NCBI RefSeq assembly: GCF_027158205.1
Contig: NZ_JAPVLU010000048.1
Location: forward strand, 1 to 64,000
Direction: 5' to 3'
Length of the DNA stretch: 64,000 nucleotides
Origin: Streptomyces sp. H39-S7
GTDB taxonomy: Bacteria; Actinomycetota; Actinomycetes; Streptomycetales; Streptomycetaceae
Shown: positions 23,260 to 30,836 of the stretch, piece by piece
Position numbering within the stretch: position 1 is the first letter of the stretch
How the letters are laid out: each line of letters opens with the position of its first letter
The notes under the pieces: model-generated
Told to the model about the DNA's origin: nothing
The model's database searches: none
Seen by the model: the letters and a program-made list of their open reading frames with translations, nothing else
Position numbers and translations under genes: made by a program

Positions 23260-24510
23260 ATGGGCGACTTCACGCTCGAGCTCAACGACGACCAGAAGTC
23301 CGTGCGCGACTGGATCCACGGCTTCGCGGCCGACGTGATGCGCCCGGCGGCCGCGGAGTGGGACGAGCGCGAAGAGACGCCCTGGCCGGTCATCCAGGAG
23401 GCCGCCAAGATCGGCCTCTACTCCCTGGACTTCTACGCCCAGCAGTTCTTCGACCCCACCGGCCTCGGCATCCCCATGGCCATGGAGGAGCTGTTCTGGG
23501 GTGACGCGGGCATCGGCCTGTCCATCGTCGGCACCGGGCTGGCCGCCGTCGGCGTGCTGGCCAACGGCACCGAGGAGCAGATCGGCACCTGGGTCCCGCA
23601 GATGTACGGCGACGTCAACGACGTCAAGGTCGCCGCCTTCTGCTCCTCGGAGCCGGACGCCGGATCCGACGTCTCCGCCATGCGCACCCGCGCGGTGTAC
23701 GACGAGGCCAAGGACGAATGGGTGCTCAACGGCACCAAGACCTGGGCGACCAACGGCGGTATCGCGGCCGTCCACGTCGTCGTCGCGGTCGTCGACCCCG
23801 AGCTCGGCTCCAGGGGCCACGCCTCGTTCATCGTCCCGCCGAACACCCCCGGCCTGTCCCAGGGCCAGAAGTTCAAGAAGCACGGCATCCGCGCCTCGCA
23901 CACCGCCGAGGTCGTGCTGGAGGACTGCCGCGTCCCCGGTGAGTGCCTCCTGGGCGGCAAGGAGAAGCTCGACGACCGCCTGGCCCGCGCCCGCGAGCGC
24001 GCCAAGACCGGCCTGGGGGTCCCCCCGGCCGAAGGTCGGGGGAGCGTGAAGAACGCCGCGATGGCCACCTTCGAGGCCTCCCGCCCGGCCGTCGGCGCCC
24101 AGGCGGTGGGTATCGCCCGCGCCGCCTACGAGGTCGCCCTCGACTACGCGAAGACCCGCGTCCAGTTCGGCCGCCCGATCATCGACAACCAGGGCATCGC
24201 CTTCCAGCTCGCCGACATGCGCACCCAGATCGACGCCGCCCGGCTGCTGGTCTGGCGCGCCTCGTGGATGGCCGCGGCCGGCCGGCCCTTCACCTCGGCC
24301 GAGGGCTCCATGTCCAAGCTCTACGCCGGTGAGACCGCCAAGACCGTCACCGCCCAGGCCATGCAGATCCTCGGCGGCAACGGCTACACCCGCGAATACC
24401 CGGTCGAGCGCATGCACCGCGACGCCGCGATCTACACGATTTTCGAGGGCACGAGCGAGATCCAGCGCCTGGTCATCGCCCGCACCCTGTCGGGCATGCC
24501 GATCCGCTGA
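23260..24510 (+). CDS. Acyl-CoA dehydrogenase with an in-frame palindromic-repeat insertion
   Basis: A 416-residue flavoenzyme introducing an alpha-beta double bond in acyl-CoA. The FAD/substrate signatures are present: AAFCSSEPDAGSDVSA (first), FGRPIIDNQGIAFQLADM (second) and ILGGNGYTREYPVERMHRDAAIYTIFEGTSEIQ, where the Glu of FEGTSE is the expected catalytic base. Residues about 252-261 (LGVPPAEGRG) are encoded by a GC-rich palindromic element (24013-24044) of the kind normally scattered between Streptomyces genes; it keeps frame. GGAGGGGAC precedes ATG 23260. Controlled by the divergent TetR gene. Confidence 0.94.
   Translation: MGDFTLELNDDQKSVRDWIHGFAADVMRPAAAEWDEREETPWPVIQEAAKIGLYSLDFYAQQFFDPTGLGIPMAMEELFWGDAGIGLSIVGTGLAAVGVLANGTEEQIGTWVPQMYGDVNDVKVAAFCSSEPDAGSDVSAMRTRAVYDEAKDEWVLNGTKTWATNGGIAAVHVVVAVVDPELGSRGHASFIVPPNTPGLSQGQKFKKHGIRASHTAEVVLEDCRVPGECLLGGKEKLDDRLARARERAKTGLGVPPAEGRGSVKNAAMATFEASRPAVGAQAVGIARAAYEVALDYAKTRVQFGRPIIDNQGIAFQLADMRTQIDAARLLVWRASWMAAAGRPFTSAEGSMSKLYAGETAKTVTAQAMQILGGNGYTREYPVERMHRDAAIYTIFEGTSEIQRLVIARTLSGMPIR
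24013..24044 (+). repeat. GC-rich palindromic repeat element inside the acyl-CoA dehydrogenase gene
   Basis: The segment starts CTGGGGGTCCCCCC, passes through GGCCGAAGGTC and ends GGGGGAG. It resembles the short repeated palindromes found in many copies in Streptomyces chromosomes (recalled pattern). Only this copy was noticed in the window. Its length preserves the reading frame. Confidence 0.6.
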
Positions 24511-24525
24511 GCACCCTTCGTCCGC

Positions 24526-24572
24526 ACGGCCGCGTCCCCTCCGCCCGCACGCGGCGAAGGGGACGCGGCCGT
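24526..24572 (+). terminator. Bidirectional terminator between convergent genes
   Basis: Perfect 15-bp arms (ACGGCCGCGTCCCCT and its complement) at 24526-24540 and 24558-24572, exactly between the ends of the acyl-CoA dehydrogenase and flavoprotein genes. Confidence 0.75.
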
Positions 24573-24576
24573 CCGG

Positions 24577-25125
24577 TCATCTGACGGCGGTGGCCGCGTT
24601 CCTGGTGGCCGCCAGGGCCAGGTGCCAGGGGTATTCGGACGGCTGGTCCTCGTCCGGGCGGTTCGGGACGAAGCCGCCCTCGCCGTGCAGGACCGTCACA
24701 CCGGCCAGTCGCAGGTCGGCCAGGGAGCGGTCGAACTGCGGGTGCTGGACGAAGGCGGAGTTCAGGCACGGCATGGCCACCGTCGGGATGCCCTTGCCGA
24801 TGGCCTCGGCGGCGACGCCCACCACGAAGTGGTTGGTTATCCCGAGGGCCCACTGGTTGAGGGTGTTGAACGTGGCCGGGGCGAAGAGGATCACGTCGGC
24901 CGGAGGCCAGACGTCCGGTTCGCCCGGCAGCTTGTACTGCGAGCGCACGGGGTGGCCGGTCAGCGCCGCGAGGCCGTCGAGGTGGTGGCCGAGCCAGTGC
25001 GCCGCGGTGGGGGTCAGGCCCAGGCACACGTCCCAGCCGTCGGCCTGTGCCTCGTCGATCACCCGGGCGATATCGAAGACGGGCGGCGCGGCCGAGCCGA
25101 ACAGGTACAGGGTGCGAGAGTCCAT
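24577..25125 (-). CDS. Flavoprotein (Dfp/HFCD-like)
   Basis: A 182-residue homo-oligomeric flavin-containing cysteine decarboxylase-like (PF02441) protein. LYLFGSAAPPVFDIARVI opens the Rossmann-like fold. DVILFAPATFNTLNQWALG contains the conserved PATFN-type flavin-binding motif, and IPTVAMPCLN follows. It is too short to be bifunctional CoaBC. It may be a stand-alone flavin-dependent decarboxylase or an inactive homologue; the substrate is unknown. ATG 25125 (MDSRTLYLFG) fits the fold better than an upstream M. Confidence 0.82.
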   Translation of the reverse strand: MDSRTLYLFGSAAPPVFDIARVIDEAQADGWDVCLGLTPTAAHWLGHHLDGLAALTGHPVRSQYKLPGEPDVWPPADVILFAPATFNTLNQWALGITNHFVVGVAAEAIGKGIPTVAMPCLNSAFVQHPQFDRSLADLRLAGVTVLHGEGGFVPNRPDEDQPSEYPWHLALAATRNAATAVR

Positions 25126-25179
25126 GGCCCCATCACATACCGGCCGGACGATCAAGCGCAACCAGCCCTCGGCGGGCGG

Positions 25180-25368
25180 TCAGTGGCCGCGTTCGCCGAG
25201 GTCGGACAGGAGCGCCACCGCTCCCGTCACCGCGGCCAGGGCGCCCGCGCCGATCACGGAAGTCCAGCCGACGGCGCCCGACAGCGCCGCCAGGACGAGC
25301 ACGACGGCGAGCAGCGAGAGCAGCGCGGACGCCGCCGCGAGGACGGATTTCCAGCTCTGGACGGCCAT
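25180..25368 (-). CDS. Small two-span membrane protein (62 aa)
   Basis: 62 residues with two hydrophobic helices (about 7-29 and 35-54), starting MAVQSWKSVLAAASALL. No family recognised. It begins 44 bp after the FUSC gene end and 54 bp before the flavoprotein start, all on one strand, so the three may form a transcription unit. Confidence 0.55.
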   Translation of the reverse strand: MAVQSWKSVLAAASALLSLLAVVLVLAALSGAVGWTSVIGAGALAAVTGAVALLSDLGERGH

Positions 25369-25412
25369 CCGCCCACCCTACGGACGAACCCGCCGCGGGG
25401 AGCCGGATCCCG

Positions 25413-27488
25413 TCACAAGGGCGGGGTCCGGGCGCCGGAGCGCGAACGCACCGCTTCCGTGAACTCCTCGAGGGTCTCCGCCAGCAGTTCCGCGCCGCGG
25501 TACACCGTGCGTTCCTGGTGGGAGTTGCCCGCCGGCCCGTCGAGGGCGGCTCGGACCGCGTCCCACCGCGGCACCGCCCCGTCGCGTACCGCCTGCGCCG
25601 ATTCGGCGACGGCGGCCCGGAGCACGCCGGCGAACTCCGCCGCGCCCACCACGGGGTCGGCGGTACGTCCCGGCAGATGGGCTTCCATCAGCATGCCCAC
25701 GCGCCCCATGGCCGCGAGCGCCGCGTCGGCGTCCTGCGCGGCCCGGCGGGACAGCCCGCGGTGCCGGATCGGCTCGAAGTCGGCCCGCTCGACGGCCTGG
25801 TCCCACGTGGCGCCGGCCGCGCGTGATTCCAGCAGCGCCTCCCGCACCGTCGACGCGCGTCGGCCGGCCGGATCGGCGAACCCCTCCAGCACGGCGGCCG
25901 CGTACCAGGCCGTGGTCTCCAACCGCTCCGCGAGCCGGTCCCGCAGCCGCGGTGTCTCCCAGGCGGGGAACACGGCGTACGCGGCCATCGCCAGCAGCCC
26001 GCCGACCAGTGTCAGCAGGACGCGTTCGGGAACCGTCTGGGTCCACAGGCTGCCGCCCATTCCCAGCAGCAGCACCGCGTACGCGGAGACGCAGGCCTGC
26101 GCGACGGCGTAGCTGGTGCGCATCAGCAGGTACATCAGGCTGACGCAGAGCACGGCGAGCCCGGCACACAGATAGACGCCCGGTGACGCCGTCTGCATGA
26201 TCGCGGTGGCGACGGTCACTCCCACCAGCGTCCCGGCGAAGCGCGCCGTACCGCGCGCGTAGGTCTGGGAGAAGTCCGGGCGCATCACCATGACCGAGGC
26301 CATCGGCGCCCAGTACCCGTGGCCCAGGGGCAGCGCCGTTCCGAAGAGGTAGCCGACCGAGGCGACCGCCGACATCCGCACCGCGTGCCGGAACACCGGC
26401 GACTCCCAGCGCATCTCCCGGTGCAGGGCCCGCGCCGCCAGCGGTACCAGCCGGGGCAGCGTGGGGCGCAGCAGATGCGCGGACTCGGTGGCGTCCGCGG
26501 GGCCCGAGCCGTTGGCGCTCTCCACGGCGGCACCGAGCAGGCTGATCAGCCGGGCGGCGGCCCGCCGGGCCGCACCGGTCAGTTCCGCCTCCGGTTCCGG
26601 GACCTCCAGAAAGGCGTCGACCTGCTTCGGCAGCTTCACCGGCTTCGCGTGCCGGATCGCTCGGGCCACCGCGTCCAGCGTCGTGGCGGCCGCCGCCAGC
26701 AGCTCGCGGGCCCGGTCGCGTTCCGGGCCTTCCGCCGCGGCGCCGACCGTGGGGTCGGCGAGCGATGCCAGCACCGGCCGGATCCGCTCGGCGATGGCCC
26801 GCTTGCCGTGCAGCTGCTCCGGACGGCGCCGAGCCTCCCACGGCGTCACCTTGGCCGCGCTGCGGGCCGTCATCAGCGGCTCGGGATCGAACGGGGCGTG
26901 CGGATCCTGCCGCAGCCGCCGGGCGTAGGCCGCCTCGGCGGCGAACGCCTCGGCGAGGGCGTCCCGTTGGGGCCCCCAGCGACGGATGGGGAAGATCACG
27001 ATGAGCGCCGCCTGCACCACACCGCCGAAGGCGATCACCGCGGCGTTTCCCAGGGCCCCCAGGACGGAGGTCGGCAGCGTGACGACGACGAGCATGACGC
27101 CGACGGTCTGGGCCGCGACGATGCCGGACGTCGGGCCGAGCGACCACGTCATCCCGGCCAGGAAGGCCCACGCGGCCAGCAGCGTGACGAACAGCAGCAG
27201 GTGGGCGCCGGCCAGGTACCCGAGGAAGGTGCTGACGGCGAGGCCGGCGCCCGCGGCGAGGGCGAGCGCCGGTCGGGAGCGCCAGCTGCGCTGGAAGGTC
27301 GCGGTGCCCGAGGCCAGGGCGCCGAACGCCGACGACGCGGCCACGGTGGGAGTGGACAGCCACAGGGCCAGTCCGATGACGATCGCGACCCCGGCCGCAC
27401 CCCGTACCGCGATCAGAGGCTCGAGCCGGGTCCGCTCGACCCGCAACCCGGAGCGGCCCGTCTCCTTCAGCGCGCGCAACCAGGTCAT
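25413..27488 (-). CDS. FUSC-family integral membrane protein
   Basis: A 691-residue protein with the duplicated aromatic-acid/fusaric-acid efflux-like architecture: about five or six membrane segments at residues 25-165, a long cytoplasmic region with Arg/Ala-rich helices (about 170-350), a second membrane cluster (about 370-490), then a soluble C-terminal domain. It may export aromatic or toxic organic acids in the manner of AaeB/FusC proteins; substrate not determined. It is divergent from the proline-rich peptide gene. Confidence 0.88.
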   Translation of the reverse strand: MTWLRALKETGRSGLRVERTRLEPLIAVRGAAGVAIVIGLALWLSTPTVAASSAFGALASGTATFQRSWRSRPALALAAGAGLAVSTFLGYLAGAHLLLFVTLLAAWAFLAGMTWSLGPTSGIVAAQTVGVMLVVVTLPTSVLGALGNAAVIAFGGVVQAALIVIFPIRRWGPQRDALAEAFAAEAAYARRLRQDPHAPFDPEPLMTARSAAKVTPWEARRRPEQLHGKRAIAERIRPVLASLADPTVGAAAEGPERDRARELLAAAATTLDAVARAIRHAKPVKLPKQVDAFLEVPEPEAELTGAARRAAARLISLLGAAVESANGSGPADATESAHLLRPTLPRLVPLAARALHREMRWESPVFRHAVRMSAVASVGYLFGTALPLGHGYWAPMASVMVMRPDFSQTYARGTARFAGTLVGVTVATAIMQTASPGVYLCAGLAVLCVSLMYLLMRTSYAVAQACVSAYAVLLLGMGGSLWTQTVPERVLLTLVGGLLAMAAYAVFPAWETPRLRDRLAERLETTAWYAAAVLEGFADPAGRRASTVREALLESRAAGATWDQAVERADFEPIRHRGLSRRAAQDADAALAAMGRVGMLMEAHLPGRTADPVVGAAEFAGVLRAAVAESAQAVRDGAVPRWDAVRAALDGPAGNSHQERTVYRGAELLAETLEEFTEAVRSRSGARTPPL

Positions 27489-27653
27489 GATCCAGAGGAT
27501 AGGGGGAAATGCTAGAAAAGAGGCTTTTCATGCCAAAGGCCTGCGCTCGTGTGCGTAGCCTCCAGGCCGATGGGTAGGCGCGGGCAACAGCAGCGTCGGT
27601 AGCGACGACAAACCGACAGAACGACACAGCGACACGAGGCGAAGGAGAAGTGC

Positions 27654-27872
27654 ATGGCCCATCCCGACCTGACAGTCATCCGAGCGAGCGTTCCCCCGGT
27701 ACCCGACCCCCAACCGACGCCGCCGGGGCCGGATCCCGTGCAGCCGGACCCCGTCCCGCGCCCGGTGCCGCAACCCGGCCCGGGGCCCATGCCGCCCGGC
27801 CCGCCGCTGCCGGGTCCCGGGCCGGCGCCGGGTCCCGAGCCGGTGCCCGATCCGGCCCCGCTCCCCATGTGA
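27654..27872 (+). CDS. Small Pro/Gly/Asp-rich peptide (72 aa)
   Basis: 72 residues with a normal-looking N-terminus (MAHPDLTVIRASVPPVPDPQ) followed by PxP, PGP and PDP repeats to the end. No signal peptide or membrane segment. GAAGGAG lies 8 bases before ATG 27654, which argues that it is translated. Function unknown; an extended polyproline-type chain is likely. It lies divergent from the FUSC gene. Confidence 0.45.
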   Translation: MAHPDLTVIRASVPPVPDPQPTPPGPDPVQPDPVPRPVPQPGPGPMPPGPPLPGPGPAPGPEPVPDPAPLPM

Positions 27873-27964
27873 GACGTTCGAACCGGCACTCGAACTGACC
27901 GGAATACACGTTCCGCCGGCATCCCCCTGCCGCGCGGGGCGTGGCTTCTGGTTCAATAGGGCCC

Positions 27965-28093
27965 ATGGCCAGCCCCAGTGACATCGCGACAGGTCGTACC
28001 GACCTTGAGCCCTTCTGGCCGTCCCGGCAGGGACACCACTTCGACCGAGAGTGTTGCCGCGCGATCGCCGCGCGGACCCGCACTCCTCGCTGA
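27965..28093 (+). CDS. Candidate 42-aa upstream ORF before the winged-helix regulator gene
   Basis: An ATG at 27965 opens 42 codons (MASPSDIATGRTDLEPFWPS...) ending TGA at 28093. CAATAG, a -10-like hexamer, lies 5 bases before the ATG, suggesting a leaderless transcript. A tandem Cys pair (DRECCRA) sits near the middle-to-end. It ends 99 bases upstream of the regulator start at 28193 and could be a leader peptide for it. Coding status is uncertain. Confidence 0.4.
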   Translation: MASPSDIATGRTDLEPFWPSRQGHHFDRECCRAIAARTRTPR

Positions 28094-28192
28094 CCTGCGG
28101 ACAACGGCCTCCGGCCGTCGCCGTCAGCAGTACGGATTCCGGTACCGCGCAATACGTCGTCCAACGACCCTTCGCGCGAAAGAGCCGAACCC

Positions 28193-28783
28193 ATGTCGAA
28201 CACCCAGTCCCTGAACCACTCTGCCGTCAGCCTCTCCCAGCAGTCCGCCGCGGGCACCACCACCCCGCTCCGGTCGCGGCTGCGTGCCGTGCGGCCCGAC
28301 GAGGTCCCGCCCGCCCCCGACTTCCTGCCGCCCGGCGCCACGTGGCTGCCGGCGCCCGGCCATGTGCTGCCGTCCGTCCCCGGCCAGCAGCGGATGGTCG
28401 GCTACCTGGTGCTCGTTCCCGCGGAGGTGGGACCGGTCCCGGTCGAGGCGGTACCCGAACCGGAACCCGCGCCCGATCTCGGCGCCCGGGTACGGATCGA
28501 CACCGAGCGGCGCACGGCGGCGGTCGACGGCCGTCCGCTCGACCTGACCTACCTGGAGTTCGAACTCCTCGCCCACCTCGTCGCCCATCCGCACCGCGTG
28601 CACTCCCGCGACCAGCTCGTCACCACGGTCTGGGGCTACGGCCACGTGGGCGACGGCCGGACCGTCGACGTGCACGTGGCGCGGCTGCGCCGCAAGCTCG
28701 GCGCCGAGCACCGCGGCAGCATCGTGACCGTGCGCCGGGTGGGCTACAAGTACGCGCCGGTGGCGGCTACGGCACTACGGTGA
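28193..28783 (+). CDS. Winged-helix (OmpR-type DNA-binding domain) regulator without receiver
   Basis: A 196-residue protein. The N-terminal 100 residues are Pro/Ala-rich with no receiver-domain signature (no Asp pocket or phosphoacceptor). The C-terminal ~95 residues are a Trans_reg_C winged helix: TAAVDGRPLDLTYLEFELLAHLVAHPHRVHSRDQLVTTVWGY ... DGRTVDVHVARLRRKLG ... TVRRVGYKY. It probably binds DNA independently of phosphorylation. The last 17 bases overlap the convergent universal stress gene. Start ATG 28193 lacks a strong SD sequence. Confidence 0.82.
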   Translation: MSNTQSLNHSAVSLSQQSAAGTTTPLRSRLRAVRPDEVPPAPDFLPPGATWLPAPGHVLPSVPGQQRMVGYLVLVPAEVGPVPVEAVPEPEPAPDLGARVRIDTERRTAAVDGRPLDLTYLEFELLAHLVAHPHRVHSRDQLVTTVWGYGHVGDGRTVDVHVARLRRKLGAEHRGSIVTVRRVGYKYAPVAATALR

Positions 28784-29228
28784 CCGGCCACCGTCCGGCC
28801 TTGACCAGCCGGATGGCGACCGAGCCGACGATGCGGTGCCCAGCCTGCTCGGAGGCGCCGACCACCACGGCGTCGGCCGTGAGCGAATCGGCCGCGGTGA
28901 CCAGCCCGTTGTAGGGGTCGCCGCGGAAGGTGTGGAACTCCCAGCGCATGGCGTATGTCCCCTGGAGCCGCTCCGCCGACCGGCGGATCTCGGCCTCCAG
29001 CTCGTCGGCGACCTCGGTGGTCACCTCGCCCACCGGGGCGCCGAGGAGCGCGCCCGTGACGATGAGGGGCTGTACGTAGACGACGGCGAGCAGCGCGTTC
29101 TGCCGCCGCGCCAGGCCGGCGGCGTAGGACACCGCCCGCCACGAGGATTCGGAGCCGTCCGCTCCGACGACGATGACCTTGGGCCCGTCCGTTCCGCGCT
29201 CGAAGGGCGCGGGCTCCTTGTCCACCAC
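28767..29228 (-). CDS. Universal stress protein (UspA family)
   Basis: A 153-residue single-domain Usp. ADGSESSWRAVSYAAGLARRQ is the family N-terminal region. The C-terminal nucleotide motif G-x2-G-x9-G(S/T) is only partly kept: VVVGASEQAGHRIVGSVAIRLVKAGRWPVTVVP. ATP binding is thus uncertain. Such proteins are induced in dormancy or oxidative stress in actinobacteria. The 3' end overlaps the winged-helix gene by 17 bp, so the two transcripts must interfere. Confidence 0.88.
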   Translation of the reverse strand: MVDKEPAPFERGTDGPKVIVVGADGSESSWRAVSYAAGLARRQNALLAVVYVQPLIVTGALLGAPVGEVTTEVADELEAEIRRSAERLQGTYAMRWEFHTFRGDPYNGLVTAADSLTADAVVVGASEQAGHRIVGSVAIRLVKAGRWPVTVVP

Positions 29229-29456
29229 TCCTCGAGGCTAGCCCCCGCCTCCCCTTCCCGCCGGGGCGCCCCCCGCTTCCTTGATCACCCGAATGGCCGC
29301 ATTGCCACGACACGCGGGCTTTTGCGAGGCAGGATTTCGGTGAGGAGTCCGGACAGGACCTGCGGTCCTGCGGCTCCCCGGGGCCGCCGACGTGCCGCCC
29401 GCATCTTAGAGCCAGCAGCCAAGCCGACCTGACGGCCGGCAACGGGGAGGTTTGCG

Positions 29457-30011
29457 ATGCCCAGGGTGACCACCAGCGTGATCGTGTCGATGCCGGCCGC
29501 CGAGGTCTTCGACTTCCTTGCCGACGCCCGCAACCTCTCGCTGTGGAGTTCCGGCGTCGCCGGAGTCGACGGGGAAGCCGTACCGCCGGGGGTCGACGCC
29601 GAGTACCGCTACCGCTATCCGGGACGGCACCGCGAGCACCGGCTGGTGTGCGCGGGCTACGAGCCCTGCCGGCACATCGTGTTCCGGGGCCAGCGCATGT
29701 GGAACCCGCTGGGCACGCAGATCCCCGAGTACGGCTTCGACTTGATACCCCACGGGGGCGGCACGCTGGTCCGGCTCTCCGTGCACAGCTCGCTGGCGGC
29801 CGGTATGGCGCTGTTCTCGCCGGTCGTGGCCATGGCCTGGCGGCGGGATCTGCCGGTCGACGCCCGCAAACTGAGCGAGGCGCTCGGCGGCCTGCAGGTC
29901 AGGCCGCGCGCGCTGGAGGCCGTGCGCCCGCCCGAGTCGGCCCCGCCCGCTTCCGAGCCCTTCGACTACGCCCCGACCGCCCGAGCGTTCTGGCCGGGCG
30001 TCGGAGCCTAG
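29457..30011 (+). CDS. SRPBCC (START-like) domain protein
   Basis: A 184-residue protein with the polyketide-cyclase/START-like helix-grip fold: TTSVIVSMPAAEVFDFLADARNLSLWSSGV at the start, then beta-strands with YRYRYPG and GFDLIPHGGGTLVRLSVHSSL. The C-terminal 30 residues are Pro/Ala-rich and likely disordered. Ligand unknown. GGGGAGG lies 6 bases before ATG 29457. No cyclase partner genes are nearby. Confidence 0.8.
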   Translation: MPRVTTSVIVSMPAAEVFDFLADARNLSLWSSGVAGVDGEAVPPGVDAEYRYRYPGRHREHRLVCAGYEPCRHIVFRGQRMWNPLGTQIPEYGFDLIPHGGGTLVRLSVHSSLAAGMALFSPVVAMAWRRDLPVDARKLSEALGGLQVRPRALEAVRPPESAPPASEPFDYAPTARAFWPGVGA

Positions 30012-30080
30012 GAACCGCACATCGCGGAATCGGGGAACCCGATGCGGTCGAACATCACTCCTTGAGTGTTAAACTATGTA

Positions 30081-30160
30081 GGAAGGGTGGCGGGAAACCA
30101 CACCTTTCCCCTGAGTTGCCCCGGCCCGGTCCCCCCGTCCTGGCCGGGGCTCCTTTTGTT
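30081..30160 (+). ncRNA. Candidate small RNA with a Rho-independent terminator
   Basis: After TTGAGT and TAAACT/TATGTA promoter-like boxes (30062-30080) the sequence GGAAGGGTGG pairs with CCACACCTTTCC to form a 5' hairpin. A second hairpin GCCCCGGCC/GGCCGGGGC (30118-30150), with a CCCCCC-containing loop, is followed by TCCTTTTGTTT, which is the best intrinsic terminator in the window. The C6 loop recalls 6C RNA, but only one such loop is visible. No ORF covers this stretch. Confidence 0.45.
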
Positions 30161-30273
30161 TCCGGGCGGCCGCCGCGGGCGGGCGGGCCGTGCACTTTGC
30201 GCCATCTTCACGCCACAACGCGAAGGTGGCGCGGGATCCGCTCCCACGCCACCTTCGGACTGCCGCTGCCGAT

Positions 30274-30447
30274 CTAGTCGATGCTCCGCAGGATGTGCGA
30301 CTCGGCTGTGTCGTCCTCGTACCCCGCCAGCTTGATCGGCGCGGACCGGGCCCAGACATCGAGGTTGCGCACTTCCTTCAGCGGCGGAGGCCACTCACCC
30401 AGTCCGGGTGTGGCCTGGTTACGCTGCTTGGTCTTCTCGGGTGTCAC
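30274..30447 (-). CDS. Unrecognised 57-aa peptide
   Basis: Starting at GTG 30447, 57 residues are encoded, with GGAG 6 bases upstream. The sequence begins VTPEKTKQRN and ends GYEDDTAESHILRSID. It has no Cys, no membrane segment and no signal peptide. The hydrophilic N-terminal half and the conserved-looking acidic C-terminus are compatible with a regulatory peptide or a RiPP precursor, but no modification enzyme lies nearby. An alternative ATG at 30459 would add four residues. Confidence 0.5.
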   Translation of the reverse strand: MTPEKTKQRNQATPGLGEWPPPLKEVRNLDVWARSAPIKLAGYEDDTAESHILRSID

Positions 30448-30836
30448 CGCGCACTCCATTTCCTTCGAGTGAACCGGATGCGCCGACGCGGCCTACGACC
30501 GGGCGTCGGACACCCGGTGGGGCATGTGTATCGAGCAAGTGCGGACGCGGTGGCGCCTGGTGCGGAGCCGAAAGAGCGGCCATGGTGGGTGGACGCTTTT
30601 CCGGACAGGTTCTGCGGGCTCTGGTAGGTGCCCGGTGATCCTGTTCGTTCCGCTCAGAGTAAGCCCGCCGACCGGTTGTCACCAGCCGATTTCCTCCCTG
30701 GGTCACCCCTAAGAGAACCCCAGTACACATGCGCGCCACTCAAGGGCACCTCAAGGGTTGTGCGGGCCCCGGGCGCACGCAGAGGGGATTCGACCCCGCC
30801 GCGCGGGGGCCGGGGGAGCGGTTGCTACCGTGCCGG

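Noticed and set aside
30447..30836. Overlapping minus-strand frame (30419-30739) and other frames in the gap before the MFS gene
   Set aside because: They run across the peptide gene start and lack family similarity; the region is treated as promoter or leader sequence.
30728..30836. ATG 30729 as MFS start
   Set aside because: It would read through the TACCGT promoter-like box; GTG 30837 fits a leaderless start.
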